From Erysipelotrichaceae bacterium (lineage in GTDB: Bacteria > Bacillota_I > Bacilli_A > Erysipelotrichales > Erysipelotrichaceae): DNA of 64,000 bases. The stretch lies in contig JAFQZR010000018.1 in the NCBI GenBank assembly GCA_017405785.1, positions 96,748 to 160,747 of the forward strand, read 5' to 3'. The notes below the pieces were generated by a model that was not told where the DNA came from, did no database searches, and worked only from the letters and a program-made list of their open reading frames with translations. Below are positions 51,624 through 60,190 of the stretch, piece after piece. Within the stretch, counting starts at the first letter, position 1. Every line of letters begins with the position of its first letter. A program made the translations under genes and the position numbers.

Positions 51624-53460
51624 TATTATCGTTGTCGGTGGAGGACATGCCGGATGTGAAGCCGCTTTGGCAGCTGCCAGAAGCGGTCTTTCGACTGTTC
51701 TGTGTTCTCTGGATACCAACTGGATCGCTTCCATGCCGTGTAATCCGTCAATCGGTGGCCCGGCCAAGGGCATTGTGGTCAGAGAGATCGATGCCTTAGG
51801 CGGACAGATGGGCAAGAACGCCGATAAGACGGCACTGCAGTTCAAGATGCTCAACACAGCCAAGGGACCTGGAGTCAGAAGCCTGAGAGTTCAGTCTGAT
51901 AAGATAGCTTATAAAAAAGCCATGCAGCAGACTCTGTTTGATCAGGAAAACCTGGAAGTCAGAGAGTGCATGGTTGAGGAAATCCTGGTTGAAAACGGTA
52001 AGGTCAGGGGAATCAGATTGTCAGATGGCACGGAATTACTGTGTAAGGCTCTGATACTGACAACCGGAACCTACATGGCTTCACTGGTCATGGTTTCCAG
52101 CAATGTCAGGGAAGAAGGTCCTGACCATCAGAAAACTACTAAGAATCTGTCTGAATCACTGAGAAAACTGGGTATTAAGACGTTCCGTCTGAAGACCGGA
52201 ACCCCGGCCAGAATAAAGACCAACTCCATTGATTTCTCACAGGGACGGCTGGAACCGGGAACCAATGATGATGTTTCCTTCAGCTATGAAACCGAGCATG
52301 TTCTGCCGCTTGACCAGCAGATATCATGCCATCTGATATACACCAACGAGAAGACACACGGAATTATCCGCCGGAATCTGAACAAGTCAAGCATGTATTC
52401 CGGTGTGGTTAAGGGTGTGGGACCGCGTTACTGTCCGAGCATTGAAGACAAGCTTGTCCGTTTTGCGGATAAGGAAAGACACCAGTTATTCCTGGAACCG
52501 GAAAGCCTGAGCATGGACACTACTTATGTTCAGGGCTTCTCAACATCCATGCCGTATGATGTGCAGGACCGGATGTTAAGAACGCTTCCGGGCTTTAAGG
52601 ACTGTGTCATTGACAAATACGCGTATGCGATAGAATATGATGCCATTGACCCGCTGCAATTGAAGCCGACACTGGAACTTAAGAGCATTGAGAATCTGTT
52701 CTGTGCCGGTCAGATCAACGGTACCAGCGGTTATGAAGAAGCCGCCGGGCAGGGAATCATTGCCGGCATCAATGCCGTCAGCAAGCTTAAGGGGCTTAAA
52801 CCTCTGGTTTTAAGGAGAGATGAGGCCTATATCGGTGTCATGATAGATGACCTGGTCACCAAAGGCACTTTAGAACCTTACAGACTGCTGACATCCAGAG
52901 CGGAATACCGCCTGCTGATGAGACATGACAACGCCGACCAGAGAATGACGGAATACGGTCATTACTACGGTCTTATTTCCGACGAAAGATATCAGAAATA
53001 TCTGGACAAGATGGACAGACTCAGTAAGGCACATGAGATGGTCAGGGAAACAAAGATCATCAATACTCCGGAACTGAAGGAATATATGGTATCACTGGGA
53101 TATCCTGATAACACTTCCGGCAGTATTGCCGAAGTGCTGAAAAGACCTCATGTGGAAATGAAAAAGCTGGCTGAGACTCAGCATCTGGAAATTGATGATG
53201 AGATCTGCCGGCAGCTGGATATTGAAGTCAAGTATGAAGGCTACATCAACAAGGCCCGCAAGGAAGCCGCCAACATGCAGAAAATGGAGGCAGTGAAACT
53301 TCCCGAGGACCTTGACTATAACACACTGGAACATCTTTCATTGGAAGCCAGACAGAAGCTCAACAAGGTCAGACCGCTGACCATCGGGCAGGCTTCCCGC
53401 ATATCCGGGGTCAATCCGGCGGACATCATGGTCCTGTCAATATATCTTAAACAAAAGTAA
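51613..53460 (+). CDS. mnmG: tRNA uridine-5-carboxymethylaminomethyl modification enzyme MnmG
   Basis: A 615-residue FAD protein that, with MnmE, modifies U34 of tRNAs. The N-terminus is IIVVGGGHAGCEAALAAARSG, then SMPCNPSIGGPAKG, FRLKTGTPARI, FCAGQINGTSGYEEAAGQG and C-terminal LTSRAEYRLLMRHDNAD. Two ATGs lie together: GGGAGG is 2 bases from 51613 and 5 from 51616, so the second may be used. It is the last gene of a dense run from yybS. Confidence 0.97.
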   Translation: MMTDIIVVGGGHAGCEAALAAARSGLSTVLCSLDTNWIASMPCNPSIGGPAKGIVVREIDALGGQMGKNADKTALQFKMLNTAKGPGVRSLRVQSDKIAYKKAMQQTLFDQENLEVRECMVEEILVENGKVRGIRLSDGTELLCKALILTTGTYMASLVMVSSNVREEGPDHQKTTKNLSESLRKLGIKTFRLKTGTPARIKTNSIDFSQGRLEPGTNDDVSFSYETEHVLPLDQQISCHLIYTNEKTHGIIRRNLNKSSMYSGVVKGVGPRYCPSIEDKLVRFADKERHQLFLEPESLSMDTTYVQGFSTSMPYDVQDRMLRTLPGFKDCVIDKYAYAIEYDAIDPLQLKPTLELKSIENLFCAGQINGTSGYEEAAGQGIIAGINAVSKLKGLKPLVLRRDEAYIGVMIDDLVTKGTLEPYRLLTSRAEYRLLMRHDNADQRMTEYGHYYGLISDERYQKYLDKMDRLSKAHEMVRETKIINTPELKEYMVSLGYPDNTSGSIAEVLKRPHVEMKKLAETQHLEIDDEICRQLDIEVKYEGYINKARKEAANMQKMEAVKLPEDLDYNTLEHLSLEARQKLNKVRPLTIGQASRISGVNPADIMVLSIYLKQK

Positions 53461-53490
53461 GCTATAACTGTATAAGTAAAGGCTGAAATA

Positions 53491-53499
53491 TGTTATAAT
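53491..53499 (+). promoter_or_regulatory. Extended -10 promoter of the PGK-TIM gene
   Basis: TGT followed by TATAAT (53494-53499), an extended -10 element, about 20 bases before the GGAGG ribosome site of the glycolytic fusion. Confidence 0.6.
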
Positions 53500-53525
53500 C
53501 ATAACGGAAATTTTGGAGGAAATTT

Positions 53526-55484
53526 ATGGCAAAAAGAACTGTTAGAGATTTAGATGTTAAGGGTAAAAAGGTCCTCGTCAGAGTAGATTTCAACGTTCCT
53601 CACAAGGGAGATGTCATCACTGACGATAACAGAATCGTGGCTGCTTTACCAACTATCAAGTACTTGCTGGAACACGGTGCAAAGGTCATCCTGTTCTCAC
53701 ACTTAGGTAAGGTCGATCATAAGGATCCTGAAAAGACTGCCGCAGACAAGGCCAAGAACAACATGGCACCTGTAGCTGCCAAATTACAGGAATACCTGCC
53801 GAATGCCAAGGTTACATTCGTTGACGCTACAAGAGGCGAGGCTCTGGAAAAGGCAGTAGCTGAACTTGAAGAAGGTAACGTTGTCTTAATGCAGAACACC
53901 CGTTATGAAAAGGGCGAAAGCAAGAATAATGCTGAACTGGCTGAATACTGGGCATCACTGGCTGACTTATATGTATCAGATGCTTTCGGTTCAGTACACA
54001 GAGCTCATGCTTCAACAGTAGGCGTAGCTGAAATCCTGCCAAGTGCAGTAGGCTTCCTGATTGAAAAGGAACTGAAGTTCTTAGGCGACGCTGTTGAAAA
54101 TCCGGTAAGACCATTCGTTGGTATCTTAGGGGGTGCCAAGGTTGCTGATAAGCTCAACGTTATTGACAACCTGCTGGAAAAGTGCGATACACTGATCATC
54201 GGCGGCGGCATGGCATACACATTCTTAAAGGCTCAGGGTTATGAAGTAGGTACTTCACTGGTTGACCTGGAGAAGTTAGACTACTGCAAGAGCATGCTGG
54301 AAAAGGCAGAAAAGCTCGGCAAGAAGATCCTGTTACCAATCGATACCGTATGCGCTAAGGAATTCCCTAACCCAATCGATGCGGTAATCGAAACAGTTAC
54401 TGTTGATTCCAAGGAGATCCCGGCTGACATGATGGGTCTGGATATCGGTGAAAAGACTGCTGCCTTATTCGCAGAAGAAGTCAAGAATGCCAAAACAGTT
54501 GTCTGGAACGGACCAATGGGCGTATTCGAGAACCCTGTCTTAGCAAAGGGTACAAACGCTGTAGCAGCTGCCTTAGCTGAAACAGAAGGAACAACCATTA
54601 TCGGCGGCGGCGACAGCGCTGCAGCCATCAAGCAGTTAGGTTACGCTGACAAGGTAAGCCATGTTTCCACTGGCGGCGGTGCTTCTCTTGAATTCTTGGA
54701 AGGCAAGGGATTACCTGGTGTTGACGTAATTGACGAAGTAGGCAGAAAGCCTGTCATCGTCGGCAACTGGAAGATGAACAAGACCATCGCAGAAGCAGAG
54801 GAATTCATCGCTGCAGTTGATCCGGCTGTTCATGACGGTGCCGTATTCGGTGTAGCAACAAGCTTCATCGCCTTACAGAGCTCCATCAAGGATGCCAAGA
54901 ACCTGATCGTAGCTGCTGAAAACTGCCACTTCGCAGAAAGCGGTGCCTTCACCGGTGAAGTCAGCATTCCAATGCTAAAGGAAATCGGCTTACAGTGGTG
55001 CATTATCGGACACTCTGAAAGAAGACAGATGTTCGGCGAAACTGATGAAACCGTAAATAAGAAGGTAAAAGCCTTATTTGAAGCAGGCATCACACCAATC
55101 ATGTGCTGCGGCGAGTCTCTGGAAACATTCGAAGCCGGCAAGACTGAAGAATGGGTAAGAGGCCAGATCAAGGCCGGTCTGGAAGGCTTGACAGCTAAGC
55201 AGGTTGCTTCAATGGTAATCGCTTATGAGCCAATCTGGGCTATCGGCACAGGCAAGAGCGCAACCAAGGAAATCGCTGAAGATACCTGCGCAATCGTCAG
55301 AGACGAAGTAAGACAGCTTTTCGGTGAAAAGGCTGCTGAAAAGGTCAGAATCCAGTATGGCGGAAGCGTAAAGCCGACCAACATTGCTGAATACCTGGCA
55401 GAAAAGGACATCGACGGTGCCTTAATCGGCGGTGCCAGCCTGAAGGTTGATTCATTTGTTGAAATCATCAACGCTGTAAAATAG
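53526..55484 (+). CDS. pgk-tpiA: Phosphoglycerate kinase-triosephosphate isomerase fusion
   Basis: A 652-residue bifunctional glycolytic enzyme. Residues 1-~397 are PGK: DFNVP (21-25), [38 protein letters not shown] and GGGDSAAA. A linker of about 10 residues ([10 protein letters not shown]) leads to TIM at ~408-652, with active-site Lys416 (GNWKMNK), His496 (IGHSERR) and Glu568 ([11 protein letters not shown]), plus the phosphate-binding YGGSVKP. All catalytic residues are present in one unbroken frame. A PGK-TIM fusion is known from Thermotoga maritima. TTTTGGAGG precedes the ATG. Confidence 0.97.
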   Translation: MAKRTVRDLDVKGKKVLVRVDFNVPHKGDVITDDNRIVAALPTIKYLLEHGAKVILFSHLGKVDHKDPEKTAADKAKNNMAPVAAKLQEYLPNAKVTFVDATRGEALEKAVAELEEGNVVLMQNTRYEKGESKNNAELAEYWASLADLYVSDAFGSVHRAHASTVGVAEILPSAVGFLIEKELKFLGDAVENPVRPFVGILGGAKVADKLNVIDNLLEKCDTLIIGGGMAYTFLKAQGYEVGTSLVDLEKLDYCKSMLEKAEKLGKKILLPIDTVCAKEFPNPIDAVIETVTVDSKEIPADMMGLDIGEKTAALFAEEVKNAKTVVWNGPMGVFENPVLAKGTNAVAAALAETEGTTIIGGGDSAAAIKQLGYADKVSHVSTGGGASLEFLEGKGLPGVDVIDEVGRKPVIVGNWKMNKTIAEAEEFIAAVDPAVHDGAVFGVATSFIALQSSIKDAKNLIVAAENCHFAESGAFTGEVSIPMLKEIGLQWCIIGHSERRQMFGETDETVNKKVKALFEAGITPIMCCGESLETFEAGKTEEWVRGQIKAGLEGLTAKQVASMVIAYEPIWAIGTGKSATKEIAEDTCAIVRDEVRQLFGEKAAEKVRIQYGGSVKPTNIAEYLAEKDIDGALIGGASLKVDSFVEIINAVK

Positions 55485-55561
55485 TCTATTAAAAATTTGC
55501 TAGATACATGCAGAGCCGGTGTTATACTGGCTCTGTATGTTTATAAGGGAGAGTGATCAAT

Positions 55562-56203
55562 ATGAAAAGACAGTATTGGAAACCATCAAACCTGCTTAAT
55601 CCGGTACCATGCGTCATGATAAGCTGCAGAGATACCGATGGTAAGGAAAACATCATGACAGCTGCCTGGGCAGGGACAATATGTTCAGATCCGGTCATGG
55701 TTTTCGTATCAATAAGAAAAAGCAGATATTCACATGACATGATCGTTCATTCCGGAGAGTTTGTCATGAATCTGACCAGCCGTAATCTGGTTAAGGCTGC
55801 TGATTATGTCGGCATAAAGTCAGGAAGAAACATTGATAAATTTAATCTGTTCGGCGATCTGCATCTCAGCAGAATGGACTCACAAATGGTGAAGGCACCT
55901 AGCATCGCCGAAAGTCCGGTATGTCTTGAGTGCAAGGTCAGGGATATCATTGAACTGGGTTCCCATGACATGTTCATTGCTGAGGTAGTATGCACATCAG
56001 TGGATGAAAGCATCATCGATGAAAAGGGCAGGCTTGATCTCAACAAGGCTGACCTTGTCGCCTACAGCCATGGCGAATACTTTGCCCTGGGTGAAAAACT
56101 GGGATCATTTTCATATTCAACTCACAAAAGTGAAAGACTTAAGACCAGACAGGAAAACAACAGAAGAAAAAGAGAAAAGAACGATTCTGGAAAGAATAAA
56201 TAA
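55562..56203 (+). CDS. Flavin reductase family protein (FMN-binding split barrel)
   Basis: A 213-residue cytoplasmic protein. The pattern LLNPVPCVMISCRD, TAAWAGTICSDPVMVFVSIRKSRYSHDMI and FVMNLTSRNLVKAADYVG is typical of FMN-binding split-barrel flavoproteins. The C-terminus is Lys/Arg-rich (RQENNRRKREKND). AGGGAGAG precedes ATG 55562, which is preferred over GTG 55553. A hairpin at 55512-55534 without a T-run separates it from the PGK-TIM gene. Confidence 0.88.
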   Translation: MKRQYWKPSNLLNPVPCVMISCRDTDGKENIMTAAWAGTICSDPVMVFVSIRKSRYSHDMIVHSGEFVMNLTSRNLVKAADYVGIKSGRNIDKFNLFGDLHLSRMDSQMVKAPSIAESPVCLECKVRDIIELGSHDMFIAEVVCTSVDESIIDEKGRLDLNKADLVAYSHGEYFALGEKLGSFSYSTHKSERLKTRQENNRRKREKNDSGKNK

Positions 56204-56314
56204 AACTGTTTAATTATGAATGTTCCTGCGTTTTTTCAGGCTATGATGAACTAAATTCAGGAATGTCAGTATATAATTAAAAGAGACAGTTTATTAAAAA
56301 GGAGAATGGGCAAT

Positions 56315-57829
56315 ATGAAGAAATATCAGAGAGAAATCGAAAAGATCATGAATGACAGACAGCTGACATACTGGCAGAGAACTGACGCTTTAGCCAAATA
56401 TGCTGAAAACCTGCTGGATTATCCTAAGGGAACACCGGAGGAATTCTATATTCTGCAGGACAGCAGGGAAATAAATGACCTTGGTGAAGGTCATGGACCA
56501 AAGTGCCCGAGATACATACTCCCTGATTATGAAAAGTTCATTAAAGAAGGATCTCAGTTCTTAAGACTTGATCCGCCAAAGACTCTTCTGGAAGCAGTAA
56601 ATTCCTTACTGATTTTCTACCATAATGCTCATTCCATCGACAGATTCCCGGTATATCTGGGCAGACTGGATATACTGCTGGAACAGTTCGTTGTCAAGGA
56701 AGAATACGAAAAGGCCAAGGAGATCATCAGATGGTTCCTTATCAGTATTGACAGAACCATGTCCGACAGCTTTGTTCAGGCCAACCTGGGCCCTGAAGAG
56801 ACCGTTACCGGCAATATCATTCTGGAATTACGGCCTGAGCTGCAGAACATCACACCAAACATGTCCCTGCGTTATGATCCGGAAGTAACACCTGATGAAT
56901 TTGCCAAGAAGGCTCTTAACAGCGCATTGAAATGCGCCAATCCGGCCTTTGCCCTGGACAGTTTCTACAGAGAAAGAGTCGGTGAAAACTACGGTATCGC
57001 ATCATGTTATAACGGCTTACTGGAAGGTGGCGGTGCCTTTACCCTGACAAGATTAAGATTAGGTACTATTTCTGAACACTGTGAGAACTCCAGGGATTTC
57101 TTTGAGAACAGACTGCCTTTATGCATTGACACGCAGCTGAAATTCATGGATGCCAAGATCAGAAACGTCGTTGAAAACCGCGCATTCTTTGATTCAGACT
57201 GGATGGTCAAAGAAGGATTTGTTCATGCTGACCGCTTTGTCGGACTGTTTGGCATGGTTGGCTTATGCGAATGTGTCAACAACCTGATGAAAAAAGACGG
57301 CAAGGAAGGCCGCATGGGGCACGACAAGGAAGCCGATCAGCTTGGCGTAAAGATCCTGGAAACAATTGATAAGGCTGTAAGTGAACACTATTGTCCATAT
57401 TCATATAATCATCACTTCGTAATGCATGCACAGGTAGGTGCTGATGATGACGAAGGCAACTCCGCCGGTACCAGAATCGCCTACGGTGATGAACCTGAAC
57501 TGTACGAACACCTGAAGAACTGCGGATTATATCATCATTTCTTCCCGTCAGGTGTCGGCGACATTTTCCCGTTTGATGAGACAGCTTTCAGAAACCTTGA
57601 TGCACTGCTTGATATCTTCAAGGGCGGCTTCAAAGTTGGTGTCAAATACATGTCAACATATCTGGGAAGCGGAGACCTCATCCGTGTTACCGGTTATCTT
57701 ATGAAGCGTTCCGAAGTTGAAAAACTGAAAAAAGGTGAAGTTGTAGCCAATGACTCTGTTGTCCTGGTTGTCGATAAGACACCGGCCAGACATATGACAG
57801 AAAAGAAAGTCAGGAGCTTTAATGATTAA
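56315..57829 (+). CDS. yjjI: Glycyl radical enzyme YjjI
   Basis: A 504-residue protein of the YjjI (DUF3029) glycyl radical family. The C-terminal radical loop reads RVTGYLMKRS with Gly460, and a Cys231 in GIASCYNGLLEGGG is the likely thiyl residue. Length is that of E. coli YjjI, shorter than pyruvate formate-lyase. The substrate of YjjI enzymes is not established. The ATG at 56315, 10 bases after GGAG, is preferred over ATG 56306 directly at the ribosome site. It overlaps its activase by 8 bases. Confidence 0.93.
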   Translation: MKKYQREIEKIMNDRQLTYWQRTDALAKYAENLLDYPKGTPEEFYILQDSREINDLGEGHGPKCPRYILPDYEKFIKEGSQFLRLDPPKTLLEAVNSLLIFYHNAHSIDRFPVYLGRLDILLEQFVVKEEYEKAKEIIRWFLISIDRTMSDSFVQANLGPEETVTGNIILELRPELQNITPNMSLRYDPEVTPDEFAKKALNSALKCANPAFALDSFYRERVGENYGIASCYNGLLEGGGAFTLTRLRLGTISEHCENSRDFFENRLPLCIDTQLKFMDAKIRNVVENRAFFDSDWMVKEGFVHADRFVGLFGMVGLCECVNNLMKKDGKEGRMGHDKEADQLGVKILETIDKAVSEHYCPYSYNHHFVMHAQVGADDDEGNSAGTRIAYGDEPELYEHLKNCGLYHHFFPSGVGDIFPFDETAFRNLDALLDIFKGGFKVGVKYMSTYLGSGDLIRVTGYLMKRSEVEKLKKGEVVANDSVVLVVDKTPARHMTEKKVRSFND

Positions 57830-58664
57830 GGCACCGGTCAATAAGATCATACCAAGCAGTGTGGTAGACGGTCCGGGAAACAGAACCGCAATTTTCTTTC
57901 AGTCCTGTAACTTCAACTGCCGTTACTGTCACAATCCTGAAACCATTAACATGTGCATCAACTGCGGTGCGTGTGTTGAAACCTGTCCTGTGGGAGCCTT
58001 AAGCTTTAAGGACGGGAAGGTAGTATGGGATGATAAGAAGTGCTGCCGGTGTGATACCTGCATAAAGACCTGTCAGAATAATGCTTCCCCGAAGATCAAA
58101 TACATGAGTGCTGAGGAGATTTGGGAACAGATCGAAGGCAATATTCCTTTCATCCGCGGCATTACGGTATCAGGAGGGGAATGCACACTTCAGGCTGATG
58201 TGGTCAGAGAACTGTTTGCGATTGCGAAAAAGCATGGACTGACAGCATTGCTGGATTCTAACGGTTCATATGATTTCAAGAATCATCCTGAACTGCTGGA
58301 AGTATCGGATGGTGTCATGCTGGATGTTAAAGCTGATAATGAGGAAAGACATCAGTGGCTGACTGGTCACAGCATTGACATCGTTCTGGAAAACCTGGAG
58401 TACTTGGCTTCTATCGATAAACTGGAAGAAATCAGAACAGTATGCATACCGGGTTCACTGGAAAACGAAAAAACAATCACAATAGTGGGTGACATCCTTA
58501 AGCCTTATCTGGAAAAGAAGGATATCCGTTACAAGCTGATAAAATACCGCCATTTCGGTGTCCGCCAGCAGTACCGTGATTTCAAGGAACCTACTGAAGA
58601 GTACATGAATGAACTGAAAGCTTTAGCTCAGCAGAAAGGTTTCAGAAACATAGTAATTATTTAG
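57822..58664 (+). CDS. yjjW: YjjW-family glycyl radical enzyme activase
   Basis: A 280-residue radical SAM protein that installs the glycyl radical on YjjI. The Cys29-x3-Cys33-x2-Cys36 cluster motif (SCNFNCRYCHN) binds the catalytic 4Fe-4S and SAM. Two ferredoxin-like clusters follow (CINCGACVETCP and CCRCDTCIKTCQ). Other radical SAM blocks are TVSGGECTLQ and MLDVKADN. It starts inside the yjjI 3' end and is terminated at 58665-58690. The genes act as an anaerobic pair. Confidence 0.95.
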   Translation: MIKAPVNKIIPSSVVDGPGNRTAIFFQSCNFNCRYCHNPETINMCINCGACVETCPVGALSFKDGKVVWDDKKCCRCDTCIKTCQNNASPKIKYMSAEEIWEQIEGNIPFIRGITVSGGECTLQADVVRELFAIAKKHGLTALLDSNGSYDFKNHPELLEVSDGVMLDVKADNEERHQWLTGHSIDIVLENLEYLASIDKLEEIRTVCIPGSLENEKTITIVGDILKPYLEKKDIRYKLIKYRHFGVRQQYRDFKEPTEEYMNELKALAQQKGFRNIVII

Positions 58665-58690
58665 AAAAAAGAGTCGCGTGACTCTTTTTT
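58665..58690. terminator. Terminator after yjjW (bidirectional)
   Basis: AAAAAAGAGTC pairs with GACTCTTTTTT around GCGT, giving T-runs on both strands. Confidence 0.9.
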
Positions 58691-58695
58691 GGTGC

Positions 58696-58728
58696 GTAAA
58701 AAAAGAAGATCCTGTGTCAGATCTTCTT
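58696..58728 (-). terminator. Terminator overlapping the 3' end of the GNAT gene
   Basis: On the minus strand AAGAAGATC (58728-58720) pairs with GATCTTCTT (58711-58703), followed by a T-run. The GNAT stop codon (58717-58719) lies in the hairpin loop. Confidence 0.8.
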
Positions 58729-59163
58729 GAAGAATACAGCGTATTGAGTGTTCATTCCAACTTCATTGAGATAGAAGTTCATTATCTGTCTGGAATCCTT
58801 ATTTGCGGATGTCAGGAAGATGTATTCAATTCCTGTTTCCTTTACTCTTTCCTGCATGGCAGCAAACAGCGCTTTTCCGAATCCCTGATTGCGGTAATAC
58901 TTAGAGACATAAAGCTCTTCCACTTCGAAATAGACTGTACCTTCGGAAATGAGAGCGTTTGTCTTTTCCTGGGTTTCCGGTTTGCCGAAGATGTAGCCTA
59001 CTAACTTGTTATTGTTATAGGCACCGAAGATGGTTCTTCCTTCCAGGTGTTCAATTGAATTGGCTACATAACCGTAGACATTGTTCTCAGCTTCCCAGTC
59101 CTGGGACATCTTAATCAATTGAGCTGTTATTTCGTCATCGAGGAAAAGTTCTCTGATTTCCAT
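58717..59163 (-). CDS. GNAT-family N-acetyltransferase
   Basis: A 148-residue acetyltransferase. The acetyl-CoA-binding motif V/I-x-YYRNQGFGKALFAAMQERV matches the Q/RxxGxG/A loop, and VEELYVSKYYRN and NFYLNEVGM are normal GNAT elements. The substrate is unknown. It begins at the TAATG overlap with the E2-like gene and ends inside a terminator hairpin. Confidence 0.92.
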   Translation of the reverse strand: MEIRELFLDDEITAQLIKMSQDWEAENNVYGYVANSIEHLEGRTIFGAYNNNKLVGYIFGKPETQEKTNALISEGTVYFEVEELYVSKYYRNQGFGKALFAAMQERVKETGIEYIFLTSANKDSRQIMNFYLNEVGMNTQYAVFFKKI

Positions 59164-60077
59164 TATTCGTACCAGTCTTCCTTTTCGATATACTTGTCAA
59201 TTGGGTCAGACAGCTTGTCATCCAGGATCTCCGGATGAGCCAGGATGTTTTTGAACAGTGACAGGCTCTTGCCGAAATAGAAACCGTCAGCGATTCTTTC
59301 GTCAATGGTGAAGCCAAAGCTCATGCCGTCTTTCATTTCATAGGTTCCGTCATCATTGAAGAACGGCATCTTATGCATTCTGTTGGCCAGAACGAAGATG
59401 GAGTTCAGGGACCAGTTGATCAGGTGGTGATAACTGGCTTCCAGCTTGATGCTTCCCAGGTTGGAAATGAATACCGTTGCACGGTATGGGTCAACACTGC
59501 GGATGGCTTCCGGCATGATGTCATGGTAATTGAGCCAGTTGAGGACTCTGATGACAAATCTCAGAACAGGACGAGGGATCCTGTTGAAGATAGCCATCAT
59601 CTTGTTGGTATCATTGGACTGATTGCCTTTTTCGCTTTCGCTTCTGGTCTTGTATACTTCCGTACAGATCTTGTCATGGATCTGTTCAACCAGATTGCTG
59701 CCGTCTTCTGCCACTAAATACATGACGAATTCACCGGCATTGTCAGCCATTTTATTCTTGGCTGTAAAGCAGAAGGATATTTCATCTCTCTGATACTGTC
59801 TGTGGCCGGCAATGAAGATGTTCATGCGCGGTCTCAGATATATGGTTTTGGCCAGAGCCGCAATTACCACATGGAAAATGGTATATCTGAACTGTGGGTT
59901 CCGGTCATTCTTTTTCTTTAAATAATTAACGACGGCTGTCATGTCGAAAGTAGCGTTCAGCAGGGCTTCATTATCAGTTCTGTCGCCCATGATGAACGGC
60001 ATGAATGTCTGCATCGGGTCACTGCTGATGACACGCTTTCCGTCTTTTCTGTCTCCTCTTTTTCTTTCAGTTGCCAT
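59163..60077 (-). CDS. E2-like acyltransferase-fold protein lacking lipoyl domain and catalytic His
   Basis: A 304-residue protein similar to the catalytic domain of 2-oxoacid dehydrogenase E2 and chloramphenicol acetyltransferases: PQFRYTIFHVVIAALAKTI, FCFTAKNKMADN, NLGSIKL and the terminal FGFTIDERIADGFYFGKSL. The usual DHRVVDG catalytic motif reads DERIADG, with Glu260 instead of His. No lipoyl or peripheral-subunit binding domain is present. It may be a non-catalytic or altered-specificity member. It shares one base with the GNAT gene and diverges from lpd. Confidence 0.8.
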   Translation of the reverse strand: MATERKRGDRKDGKRVISSDPMQTFMPFIMGDRTDNEALLNATFDMTAVVNYLKKKNDRNPQFRYTIFHVVIAALAKTIYLRPRMNIFIAGHRQYQRDEISFCFTAKNKMADNAGEFVMYLVAEDGSNLVEQIHDKICTEVYKTRSESEKGNQSNDTNKMMAIFNRIPRPVLRFVIRVLNWLNYHDIMPEAIRSVDPYRATVFISNLGSIKLEASYHHLINWSLNSIFVLANRMHKMPFFNDDGTYEMKDGMSFGFTIDERIADGFYFGKSLSLFKNILAHPEILDDKLSDPIDKYIEKEDWYE

Positions 60078-60163
60078 AAATTACTCCCTTGATACCGTTG
60101 TATCATAAACCATTTTGTGCCGTTTCGCAACCGGCAGGCTTTAATTCAATACTTAACATACAT

Positions 60164-60169
60164 TATAAT
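60164..60169 (+). promoter_or_regulatory. -10 box of lpd
   Basis: TATAAT at 60164-60169, directly before an ATG (60170) that lacks a ribosome site. TTAATT lies 17 bases upstream. The true start at 60191 has AGAGGT upstream. Confidence 0.55.
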
Positions 60170-60190
60170 ATGAATAGAGGTAACTTATCT

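Noticed and set aside
55512..55534. Terminator after the PGK-TIM gene
   Set aside because: An 8-bp hairpin (AGAGCCGG / CTGGCTCT) exists, but no T-run follows it, so I did not list it as a terminator.
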